NCBI GenBank assembly: GCA_013396635.1
Contig: WBMW01005465.1
Coordinates: 723,700 to 787,699 of the forward strand
Length of the DNA stretch: 64,000 nucleotides
Source of the DNA: Penelope pileata
Lineage: Eukaryota; Chordata; Aves; Galliformes; Cracidae
Reading direction: 5' to 3'
The stretch's first letter is position 1. The number at the start of each line of letters is the position of its first letter. The notes under the pieces are model-generated. The model had not been told where the DNA came from. It worked only from the letters and a program-made list of their open reading frames with translations, and ran no database searches. Both the position numbers and the translations under genes were made by a program. This document shows positions 13,620 through 26,203 of this stretch, piece after piece.

Positions 13620-13625
13620 AATAAA
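13620..13625 (+). terminator. Polyadenylation signal AATAAA (distal)
   Basis: AATAAA lies 3.5 kb after the stop, with a TGTA element and A/T-rich sequence upstream and GCTTGTGTCATGTT downstream. It would give a 3' UTR of about 3.5 kb. Confidence 0.5.
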
Positions 13626-16600
13626 GTTGATCTAACAGAGCTTGTGTCATGTTATGAATCATGTCTCTCCTCTCAGATGCAGTGTCAACTTGTTGCAGTT
13701 TTTCTTCCCTGGGGATTCTTCAGGTGTCTCACTTTCTCACAGTTGTTTCTTGGCTCGTCTTCCCAATGAACCTACTGTTTTCAGATGATGTTCCCTTCCC
13801 CCTCAGTACATTTGAAACTTCTTTGTTAATTGTTCTTAAATTTATGGAGGTGTGGGGCTGAAGTGACTCAATTCCTTTGTTGCCTCTTTCCTGCTCGTCT
13901 GGTATGCAATAAGAGTTCTCAGGATGCTCCATAGTTTTGTTCAAGTAATCATTCTGAAGTTGGAATGTTTAGCTCCAGGTAAAAGGAAAATGCAGTATGA
14001 GCCAAGGAAATCAAAGAAATTCACATACCAATACTTCACTCAAAATATTGGTGGTAAGAAGTTTGTCTTAATGGTTTGCCAGTGTTGAAGATGGTTGCCA
14101 ACATGCAGCACCAGAGCTGAATCTCCCAATACCACTTTCTTTTCCTTTTCATGTAACTGGTGACCACTAGTTTTGTGTGAAGTAATCTAATCAAGTAATC
14201 TAACAAGGTGCATTCGCTTCAGGTTTCTTAAGGGTTAACTCTCAAATAGTTTAAGTTCAGTTTATTCTCCCAGGGCAAGCAGATTTGGAAGAAAATAGTG
14301 GTATCATACTAGTACAGAAGTACTTCTGCAGGCTGTAGCTGGGCTTGGACTGGTAATAAACATTATCACTTAAAGTACTGTTTATACTTCATGAGCAACT
14401 TCATGAGCACTTACAGGTTCTTGATGAAGATCATTGTTGCCCTCAGCTTGTGTTCAGAATATAATCTGTTATTTTTAGAGCAGTCTGAGTATGGAGTAAG
14501 TTCTTGAATCTTGATTTTAACCCAAAACAATATAGTGTGTTACAGGGACTGTGAAGAGATACTGCTGAAAAATAGAGAAAGGGCTGTTCTCTTTAACTGT
14601 TAATATGCTAGAAAGCATTATAAACAATCCTGTAGCCTTATAAGATGTTAGAACAGCTATTGTTATTTTAGTGAACTAATGGACCTTTGCACTTGTGTTA
14701 CGCTTTAAGAGGATCTTGACCATCAGTTTTACTTTTTTCCTGCTCTCTGTTCATTTCAAGGCTACACTGTGTTAAGTGAATGTTTGTACTATTCAGTTCC
14801 TTCCTCCAGCTGTATGTAACTATGAATCTTGCTTACAAAGACTGAATTTGTAACAAAAGAAAATAGTATATTCAGTGGACAATAGCTTTTGAGCCCTTGG
14901 GTTTATTCATTTAAGGCTTTTGTTTTTAGCTATGAGGGCTTAGAAATATAATGGAAATGTTTAGAAAACGTACTTCTACTTTGTACAGAAGATTTCAGCT
15001 ATAAAGTGCCTACTACCTACCTGGGTTTGGAATTCAAATACTGGTATCCCTTCTGGGACATGCTGCTGCTTCTGTTAAAATTCCATGTGCCAGGGACTCT
15101 TATGCAGCCAAAATCAGTCACTTCTGGGAAATAGTAACAGGATTGAAGCACATTTTTGTAAAGATGAATGGAAAGCTGTCTTCCAAATTTTTGCTCTGGC
15201 TTAGTGGTACGAATGCTAACGTAGCCACTAGAGGGAAGAGTGTCTCTACAGATGCTCAGTAGGATGTCCTGGCAATCAACGGCAAGGCCTGGCCATGGCA
15301 ATGAAAGTGAAGGGAGAAATACAATGTTCCCCTCCCTTGCATGACAGAGCCAAGGAAAGTTACCACCTGACCTTAATTTAAATGATAAATACATAACAAG
15401 TTGTCTTTCTACTTCCTGTGCTCCCTTAGAAAGGGATGATATGGGAGTATGCAGAAAACTCTGTAAGTATTAGAGGACGTAAGCAAGTCTGAAATCCCTC
15501 TCGTCCTTTCCTATACTGAAACAAAACATCAATTCCTGGGGAACTGAATTAAGAGCTTAGTTTGTTCTGATGTTTATTCTTTCAAGATTTGCCCTGGATA
15601 CAAGTCAGGTTCACTAACAAGAAATCCTCATGGAAAAGAATGTGTACAGTCTTTCTTGCTCTTCAGCAGTCAATAGCATCTGAGATTTGTGATCCTCACT
15701 GATAACAAGAAAGCATTAATACTACTTATGCCAGTTACGTTTCACATCTATAGTGCTTTTTTTAAAGACTTGTGTTTGAGCAGCTAGAACTGACAGGAGT
15801 GTGCTACTCATTCTATAATGAATGTGATGCAGTATTTTTCTGATGTAGTTGGGAGCTGAAAGGTAGGGAAAATTCATGAATATGAATTGGTTTTTGGTTA
15901 AGTTGGTTCAGATGTACTGTGATTTTCTTCTGCAGTTCTTTGAATACAGCTTGCTTTATAGCTTAGCTGTACAGGTGGGCTGGCTTACAGATGAATGATT
16001 CTCATAAACTTGAAGAGTTTGGACTTTTACAGTATGGGTTGAATTTATTATGCTTTTGGGTGGCTTTCTGGTGGATCTGTGGGCAAATTACTTTGAAAAG
16101 AAACCATGAATCAGCCTGAGGAATATGTCAGGATATGCGGAGAAGTTCAAATTGTCCAATTCTTCTTGACTCTTTGATTTACTTTCTTGTCTGTGAAAGC
16201 TCTGCAAATTTGAGGGTGACATAATGCGTATGTTCCTGAGTTATATTAAAAATGCAGTAGAGGGCAGTAGTACTTAAGTTTGGTAATGTTGATGGGATTT
16301 TGTATTAATTTCACCTGAGAAGTTCAGGGTTACATTGAAATGAAGACTTACAGTCCACAAAATGTTTCCTGTCCTTGAGTACTTGTCTATATGTGGATTA
16401 TGCTTTCAGAGGAACTTGAAGTATTCAGGCAAGGATTTGTTCTATGTAGATGTAAACGGCAAGAAACTTCAGCTTGATTCAAACTGAATAATGTGAGGCA
16501 CAAATTATTTATCCACCCCCCTCAGATTAAATTACAAACGTGCAATTTAGAGGTACAGAGGCTGTTCAGCAACAGCACAGCATACATCTACACTATTGAA

Positions 16601-19600
16601 TTGTAAAGATCTGTTACCTGTCTTTTGGGCACATAGTTCTCTAACATTTCTTTTAAACACCTAGATGGAATGGATGTATGAATATACTCAGTACACAGTA
16701 CTATGAAGTACAAAACAGCATATATTTTTTAAAAAAAAATCTACAAAAAAAATCTACTTTTTTTTCCGATCTGTTGTCTTACTGCGCTGCTGAACAACAG
16801 ACAAATCTGAAGTACCTCAAAGTTCTCACTTAACTTGTAACCACTGACTCATACCTAGTAATATTTCTGGGAAGGCAGAATTATTGAGCAAACTTTAACT
16901 GCATATGTAGATGAAAATGTCGCCTTATGTGAGTAAATACAAGTAACCACAGCTACCAAGCCAGAAGGCAGATTCAGCTGCATGAAACTACTGGGCCTAC
17001 AGACTGGGTATTTTCATCGTTATTATGATTTCTGAAACTCTGAGGTGGTCAAACAAGAATTCTAGTACAGGTCTCAGCAGTCTAAATAAGCTGAGCCAGG
17101 AAAACTGCTATTATATCTTAAGAAAAAGGATAAGGCAAGGTAGCCAGAGTTATTTATTGTGTACATGTTTCAACGGGTAGCTTTCATCCCAGGTAAGTCA
17201 TAACAGCTTTTCTGTTTTAAAGTGCATGAGGCAATTAAACCGAGGTACTGAGGTTTTTTTAAAAGCACCTGTATGTACATGGCATATGTATATCCAAATT
17301 TGTCCACATGATGTTTTAGAAGGGGTATTCATTTGATTGTGGAAGTAAGGCTCCTTTCTATTGAAAACTAGAAGTGTTTTTTTTCCTCTTTCTTGGCCTA
17401 GGCAATGGTAGGACTTGCTGAATCCTTGGTTCTTTAGCCTTTGAGTTCAATTTTCATAATTCAGTGGTAACAGATCTTATTTTCTGTAGGTGTTGATTTA
17501 AAGATATGCTTATTCTGTCCTGTCTGGATTGACAAGGGTCAAAGGTGTTCATCCCAACTCAATTGTCATTTTTCCTGTGCTGTTTTGTATTTCAGCCACA
17601 CTTCTGGTGTATCTGCTAGTAAGTCCTATGTTAATGTAAGTACTTAAAGATTGACTTTTCCTGGGCCTTAGTTTGGTGATCTTAAAAATCCAACCAAGTC
17701 TGGATTGGTTTAACATTCTGGCATTTTGGTGCTTTTATACTAGCCATTTCTTTGATTCATATCCTGCTTATGCTTCAAGACACTGAAATGCCTCAAAAAA
17801 AAAAAAAAAGGGTAGTAACACTGCTGAAGTGATTTTTTTTTCTTTAGCTGTTACTTGGGGCTTGCTTTGAGGTGATATGTGCATGAATGTGTGTGGATAG
17901 CACCTGAAGAAGAAGGAAGGGATTTTGTCCAGCATATTTCCACATGTCCTACTGAAGAAACAGTGAGAGGTATCTTAGGTGTGCAAATGAAATTAGTGGC
18001 AATCCAACAGAATGCCAAGAAACTCTAAGTAGACACTTTATAGCTGAAATCTGATTCTCATCAAACTGAGTGTATCTTCATTCTTCCAAAGCTGCTCAGT
18101 GTTGTTAGCATCTCCTTTGTTCCAGTGTAAATGTAGACTAGTAGATACCTTTTCCACTGAGCTCATGATACCAGTAGAGCAAAGATGACAGCAGAATCTG
18201 AAAACAGATCTGGGAGACGAGGCTGGTACGGGGTCCCTGCTTATCCCCATAGGTTTTATGGTCCAAATATGCACAAAACAAGAATATGCGCCTGTAGGTC
18301 CCAAGACATGGACTGGTTACCCTTGCTTTATACAACTCAGGTATTTGTAAGAACCCTTAGAAGGTGAAATCATGTAGTGAAGCATACAAGAGGTTTGAGT
18401 GAGGGCAAAACTATAAAGCAAAGAATGTCAGTCTCTGGTACAAAAGATCTTCAATTGTACTTGCTTAGGTCTTGCAACATCTCTTGACACAGGGAAGTAC
18501 TGTTGTCCCTATCTGACACGAAGACAGTTAACTTTGAAAGGCTGTAATAAGGTCTCTGAAGAGCCTTCTCTTCTCTGTGCTAATCCCCCCCCCCCTCTCT
18601 TTGTAGCAGAGGTGTTCATACATCTTATGTTTCTAGCATGTCCATTTGTACTTCTATGACAGACTACGATACAATGATGAAAAATAACTAAAACTTGCTC
18701 TTATATAGAATGTAAAAGATAAAGCTAAAAAAACCACAATCCATTTAAAAACCCTTCAGTCCAGTTTTGGCTCCTAATCCTGCCATCCAAACACCTTCCT
18801 CCCTCCCTCTGGTACTAGCCTTCCTGACTTAGCTCTTGTTGCTGAGCCCTAGCCTTTTTTCCCACTGCTTAAACAACAAGCAAAAAATCCATGTCTTAAG
18901 CTCAAATGAACCTTCCAAAGCCAAACACTGCATGAAAATCCTCCACATAGACATAAGTAAATTGATTATAATTAAATGTTATGCACAGTTTTTCTGGATA
19001 GAGACCAAATGCTTCAGCAAAGGCAAGTGAATATCAAGAAAGCTACGCATTCTTAGCAGCAAAAGATAGAGTTGCAGAAGATAAGCACATGTAAAGGTAG
19101 AATTCAGCTCAGAGCTTGGGAGTGCTACAAAATAAGAGAAAGAAATGAAATGTTATTTCAATGTCAGAAAGGCAGGAGGAAGAAATGAGAGGCTGGGCTG
19201 TAGAACAATGTCTATCAGGGTATGATGTATTTGCATTTGCTTTTAAGATGTACTTCACCAAAGCAGAAAGAAAATCCTGACTCTAGGTGAGATGAGGAAA
19301 AGGCTAGCAGCTAGCTGGAATGCTGTTACTGCAATTTGACTGGGCTACATCAAAATCTGCCTAGCAAGTGCTAATTTAAAGCTCTCTGGCTCTCAACTAG
19401 AAAGCCCTAGCCAGCAGAGACTGATGTTGGATTGATTAACATTAAGGAATGCAGCTGTCTGGGAATCTTCAAGTTATCAAATACTTTCATATAAATCAAA
19501 ATTAATTTGAAACTTCATTCTGGAACTTCAGTTACATTCAGAGCTTGCAGTTTCCAAAAAAAAAAAAAAAAAAATTAAAACAAAGCCACTTGCCTAGAGA

Positions 19601-22600
19601 CTTACAGTCTAACAAGTTGCTGTAAAGTCCAACAAGCTGCTGTCCACATTCTGTGCTGGCCAGGCTTCTGATAGCCTCCTCTGTAAGAGATCAAACTCTT
19701 CCAGCTCAATGGTGTACTAAATTTAGTATGTGATGGTGTTTTAAAAGAATTAACCTTTGAGATGATGTTCTCCAGACACATTAAGAGCTTCTAATTCATT
19801 AGAACCAAGCTGAAGAGCACTACCAGAAGCCACTGTTCTGTTCCTGTCCTCTCAAAATTCACCAAAATAACAAATATTTTAATGGTATTTACATGCTATT
19901 AAAATCTTTACAAATCAATAGCTGGATACTTGTCACTGTGCTACAGAGTTGCTAAAACCATTTCAAAGTGACATTTCTATTTGGCAAGCCCTTTAAATAC
20001 TACTTAATCATATCTCTTTTCTGGAATTGCACTACCTGTTAAATTCTTGCAGATACCATAGTTTTTATTCTTTGAATAAATTCATACTTTTCTTATCAAT
20101 CTAGAAGGGCTCAGTCTGGGGAGGAAAATTTATCGTTTGGGATTATATTCTATATAGATTAAGTGAGGAATCACTTGGATCCAAAGGAAAAGTTAGAGGT
20201 TGTTTTTTAAGAAAGAAATGAGGTAAAATGAACAAAAGCCCTCGATTTCCATTAGTCCATACAATGACACAGGCTTTTCAATGATGCTTGTCAGACCCAT
20301 GGCCAAGTATGACAAAGCAGTAGCGATAAGTTTTTTCAGAATGCAATGAGGAGCCTGAGAAGAAACACTGCTGTTATGATTCCCGACTTGTACCCCTCCC
20401 TTCCAGTAAGCAGACTACAAAGGTACTTAATTTTTCAACTAAATAGTTTTCATAATGGTTCTTAAGGTTTAACATAAAGATATTCCTTTACAACAGCACA
20501 GCCAGAATTTGATATCAAAGTCTCAAACGACATGAAAAAGCCATTTTAGACTTATGTGGGGATGTTAATAAATAATATAATAATAAATAAATCTTTAGCA
20601 TCAGGCCTGTAAGAAGCAAGATATATTAATGGATTAGAATAAGATTTTATGCATATTCCCTTTGGAAAGGTTCTTTATATGCTAAGTGTATGCTTGGTTG
20701 GTATTTTTTCCTGAATGTTTCAGATCAGTAGAGGAGGAAACAATTTAATTTGTTATCATTTGTTCTTTGTTTCTATTTCCTGTACTCCAATTAGTAGATT
20801 AAGAAATTAAACTGACTTGTCTGGTTTCACTAATTAGTAAAAGGCAGGGGCTGGCTCAGGCTGACTTCAGAGTAATGTACAAACATGACCCATAAAAATA
20901 CCTTTATGCAGAGACGTGGCGGGGTGAAAACAGGAAGGGTTGTATTTCAACTGCTGAAACTAGTCAAGTTACGATAAATAATGAGATGTAGGGTTTAGAC
21001 CTGTCCTTACCTTCCATATGTTTTACTCTAACAGCACTGAGCTCCAGTCATGAACCAGTAACCTAGTACACAAAAATAGACCTGAAAGCCTTGGCTGCCT
21101 TGAGCTCCACTAGGGAATCAGGATCACATTCCATCAAAATAGACCAGAACCTCCGGCTGCCTGCAGGAAACAGGGGTTTGCATCTTGTAAGATAGAAAAA
21201 TGACTGGCACAGCCCAAGGCATGTATGCCATTAAGACATCTCAGTGAATTTTACTGATACACTGTTAATTACTTCCTCAAGGTTGACATACCTAATCTTT
21301 ACTGTATTACTGTTAATGATGTTGTTGCAGAGAAATCAGTTTTCTACTAAGCTCTATGTGCAACCAATGCAGACAGTGAAACAATACTGGAACGTATTTA
21401 ACTTTACTGGACAGCCTCCTTTGCAAGGTACTTGTTTCAAGATACAGCATCTATCTTTCCAGTCCTCAGCACAATACCACCTTTCTACAAGTTACTGACT
21501 GCTTGTAATTGGTGCACAAACTTGTCTCAGTAACAAAGCTAAAGAAACCATAATTATGAAATGCCAAGTAATTCCAAATGGATGTAACAGGTAATTGCCA
21601 ACCCACTGCATTTGCATTTTGGGACAAATCTATGATATTCATTAATTTTTCTAAATAAGGGACCCTATTTCAAAAGGCGTGTGGGAAGCAATGCACAAAC
21701 GCAGTCAGTAGGAATTTGTATGCTAGCCTCCCACGTTGCATTAAAATGTCCTGGACCACAGGAGGTGGTATGTAGGAGTGGGTGGGCAAACTTCAGAATA
21801 GAGAAAGGTACTGAATCACTCAAATTCTCTTGCTTTTTATTTATGTATTCAATTACTTGTTCCAATTATTACCTCTTAAGCATTCTTACTTCACAGAGTT
21901 ATTTCAAGGCTGAATAGAAGTGCCACATTCTTCATGCAAACCTGTCTTTACTCCCACTTCCTCTTCTCTTTAAATTTAACAAACAAAATTGTGCTGAAAG
22001 ATGATGAACTGACTCCCTAAACAAGATAACTCAAAGCTTGCAGCTGCCAGTTTCTATCTAGGATTCTCTAAGATGTACAGTTCTGCTACAGCTTAACTGA
22101 AAGACATCTGTATTTTATGATAGGCTGACATATACTGTTGCACTACAGATTGCACAGAACAGGAGAGAGAATGAAGAGCAGATGGGTTTATATATTTGAA
22201 AGGCAAGCAAAAAAGAAAAGGTGGTTTCAACACAGAAAATACAATTAAAGATGGAAAAATGGGTATGGCTTTTGTGTATTAAAAAAAGCTGTGGTAACTG
22301 AAATTGGAAAAGCTATAGTTCTTATAAAGAGTAGAAGTGAGCACTGCAGCAAGTGAATCCTGAGATTGTAACAATGACTTAGGGAAAACATGCTGATAAA
22401 ATCTATGTATAAAGGCAGAAATGCAGTGCAGAGCTTTAAAGTCACACCTCAGAAATGCAGCAGCAACCTATCATCTTGACTAACATGAAAAAGATTGCTT
22501 CATACAAGCAGCATTGTTACAGCCACTTCTGCCTGCTTGTCCCAACTGCTATTTATATCAAACCATAGTGTAAGCTGTAGATTGTGTAATCCATATTGTA

Positions 22601-25600
22601 ATGAGCTCACAGTAGATGAGGCAAGAGGCCCAACTCTTCTTCATAGTACATATAGGTGTTGGAAGTACCTGAAAGCAGGCAAGTGAATTGTTTATTGGCT
22701 AAAACCCCATCCTAATGAAAAAGCAGGATAGGAATTCTAACACTAGGCAGCTACAAAAGAGGAAGGCAGCTGTGTCTGTGATTCTGGAGCAACAAAGCTG
22801 CCACTTGAACAGACTGTAGTCAGACTTTGACTGATGACTGCAACTTTAAGCAGTCACAATTGATTACAAACTTCCGTGTTTATGCATTTATCCTTATACA
22901 AAAAAATCCAAACCTCAGTTTACTACATTTAAAAGTCTTCTCTTTAGCTTTGCTGTCAATTCTGTTCCCTGACTTGTACTTAAATAATAAGCCAAACATA
23001 TCTTAAAGCATATCTTAGAATTAGCTACTGAATTGTCTATTTCTAGTAATCTGCAAAATTTTTGCCTTAATTACATTTACTTCAGAGATTTATTACATGA
23101 TACTTTAAAATTAGCTTGTGGCTTTAAACTGCAGTTCCAGAATGGCACTGTTTGATTATAGATGTTTTCAAAATTAGTAATTATCCTCTTAATGAGCCCT
23201 TGATGATGTTGTTTATAATTAGATTGACAAGGGAGACTCAATTATTCCAAATATGTTTGGGTGCATGGATGCTGGCTGAGGCTGTCAATTGATTTGAATG
23301 TCCAGTCAGATGCAATTGCCTTTTGACAAAGACCATTGACCACTGAAAATCAGCTTCTTACAGCCTCGTTGTGTTTGCAGATTGTAACAACTTTTCATAT
23401 TCCACTACAAAAATGGTTCTTCCCTGCCAGAGGAAAGATTATTTAATTTTTATGCTCAATTTCATTTGTGTTGCTGCTGAGCACTGGAATATTTTTAGAT
23501 AGTTGGGATTCTGGGGGAAGGAGCTGTCTTTACTTGGAAAACCACAGACCAACGTTGCCAACACCCAAGGAGGAGATAGGTCAAGGGCCTTCCCATTACT
23601 GCTCTTTCATACACAACTGTTGGAACCAGAGCTCATGAACCAACATCAACTTTCTGACCCTGCACCTGATGCCTAGCTCCTAAATAATAGGGTAAACTAC
23701 AGCAACAACTTAACACAAGACTACAAAATAGAAAAGAATGACTAGGGAATTCCCAAAGTTTTATTTGTGTTGCTGATGATATGCAAAGTCTTTGACTCTT
23801 CACAGATAAAACCCAGGAAGGTTAAGAATAGAGAAATATTTATCAACTTGACAAGGCTGATGTGAGAATATCCTGACTCTTGCAGAACTATTTACCTGTA
23901 AAGTGCTAAACGCTAACTATTCCTCATTGTTTCATTTCTTTCTCCTCTAAGATCTTTTCACATAGCCTCTCTGCCTCCATTTATTTCAGCACTGATTTTT
24001 CTATCTACAGTACAGTTCTAGCTTCCAACATGTCCACGAAGACCAGAGTAGCTCCATGGAAACTAGATTCCTTTTGAGACTACTTTTTTCATCTAACTGC
24101 CAGTTAGCAAATGATCTGGCATAGCTAATGCATTGATTGAGACAGGTTGAGTATGCAGACAAGAATGTATTTTGCTAGTTTGCTTTATAAATTATTTTCC
24201 ATATTTAAGTGCTGCTATTATCTTCTGTAGTTGGAAGACAACCTAAGAAAGCTGCCAATTACATATTTTATTTTCATTACAGTAAACACGCTCATGAAAC
24301 AAACAAGCTCAGCTTTTGCCGCAGAATAGAATGTAGGATAGAGTTGTGAAGTTCTTAATGACAATCTCACTCTACAAGTTAATATAGAACTCCTAAGGCT
24401 GACTAGATCAGATCCTTCCCTTCATTTTGAGATAAAAGTAACTTATCTAAAAATTTATAGGATCCTGGCTAGGCTTGTCTTCGGAAGGCTTGTATTCTTA
24501 AGTAATAACATTATGAATATTAGGTAAGTGAACTAATGGATCTTTAGTTAAAATGGATTCTTGCAAAAGGGTTTTGCATCTGGAAGATGTCAGTTCTGTA
24601 CACCATGTAGTAATTTGTCTATTATGCAAACGTTTTTTGGAATGCTTGCTTAGAAACACTGCAAACTTCTATGACAAAAAATATTGATGACGATTTTAAA
24701 TAGCAAAGGGGGAAATTTTCATTTACAAAGCCACTTCCAATTCAGCAGTGGTCTGAACAATGAGAGCAGAAACTAAGTATTTAATGCATATTTTATAAAA
24801 TTCTTTGAGTTCTTTAGTATCAAGGTAAACTTCTAGCTGTTACTGAGATGCATCACAATAGCGTTAATCATTATTAGTGCACTATGGTAGCACCCTTTGA
24901 GATTTATTGATACATTATTTCTGCAGTAAAACATTTTTAAACTGTCTAAAGGAAATCTAGGAAGTCAGTTTGTACAATAACTGTGCAGTACCATTAAATC
25001 GGGGGGCAAGAGGCAGAAGGGAATGTTGTCTGAAATCAACATTAGGTGTAAACTCAGATATAAATTTGTTTTTTTAGATAATGAAATTACTGTATACCAT
25101 ATGCTTTGTTATGCCAGTGTCAAACCTGTAGAAATTGCTAGTCAATTCTATACATTTAAGCAGACTTTATAAAACAAAACAGCTTTTTTGAACCAAAAAG
25201 CCCTCCTGTTTGCAACTTCAGTTGTCCTAGATTAGGTCTGACAGCAAGCTCGTGGTAACTAATGCTACTACGGCCTTTGTACTCTCTGGTTTACAAAGCA
25301 ATTCCTGAGAAAACATATGCAAAACTGATCTTTAACCCCCCTGCCAAAGATTTATGACATGCAGTAAGGTTGAGCTTAAATAAATAATGATGTATGAATG
25401 TCACTCTAGTAAGACCTGAAAATCTGCCTGTATGCTCTTGGACAGTTTGAGGTCCACCCTCTCAGTGGTGTGGGCATGTTTCATTTGCGGTCAGTCCTTG
25501 CACGATGTTTCAGGGAAATGTTGTTGTTGAGGACTAGCGTCTAAAATTTTCTGCCTTTCTAGATATGTCCAGCAATACTGGCCGGGTGAAAAAAAACTGA

Positions 25601-26189
25601 AGTATATATTTCATTTAAATGGAGGCAATTTTTTTTTCCTTTTTCTTTTTTCTATGAATACTCACTTTCTGATTTAGCAGAACTATCTATGAAATGCAAA
25701 AGGTGAAGGACAAGCTGGCCTGAACTACCCTTCATTTTACTGCAGGTTAAAACCAAGCACATAGACATTTAACACAAAACAGGTTACAAATGTGTTTGCT
25801 TTTTAAAAACTACTTGAAATCATTACCATAAAACCAACTTTGCTGCCTTTCAACACCAGTTACAGGAAGAATTCTGTTCATGAGAGACCTTAAGCTTCCC
25901 ATATTTAACAGGAACATCAGTACACCAACATCCTGTAAAACACAGTGCTTTTCTTTTTTTATTCAGTAATTCTATTCATAAACACATTGTGTAGGGAAGT
26001 TTGAAGCTTGCTAAACTGAACTTGCAGTCCCCAAAAGTATTAGAAGGAAAAAAAAGGTTCTTTGCCATCAAATGTTTAAGGGGAAAGTATGGCAAATAGA
26101 TGCTTTGACAAATGAAAATGCATATCACAGTTCTTAGGCTTCATAGTTGTCAGATAGCTGAAGCAGTATGTTAGCATCCAATAGTCTCC

Positions 26190-26203
26190 ATTGCCATAGC
26201 AAC
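26190..26203. promoter_or_regulatory. RFX X-box-like palindrome ATTGCCATAGCAAC
   Basis: It matches the RFX consensus at 12 of 14 positions with both half-sites present. It lies in the intergenic stretch. Confidence 0.4.

Larger units (their letters stand above)
10140..13640 (+). other. PLA2G15: Probable long PLA2G15 3' UTR
   Basis: No splice acceptor or coding frame is convincing here. Two good polyadenylation contexts lie at 12053-12058 and 13620-13625, each followed by a G/T-rich stretch. The end point is inferred. A shorter transcript ending near 12.08 kb is equally possible. The 131-codon frame at 13031-13426 lies inside this region and looks like chance. Confidence 0.5.
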
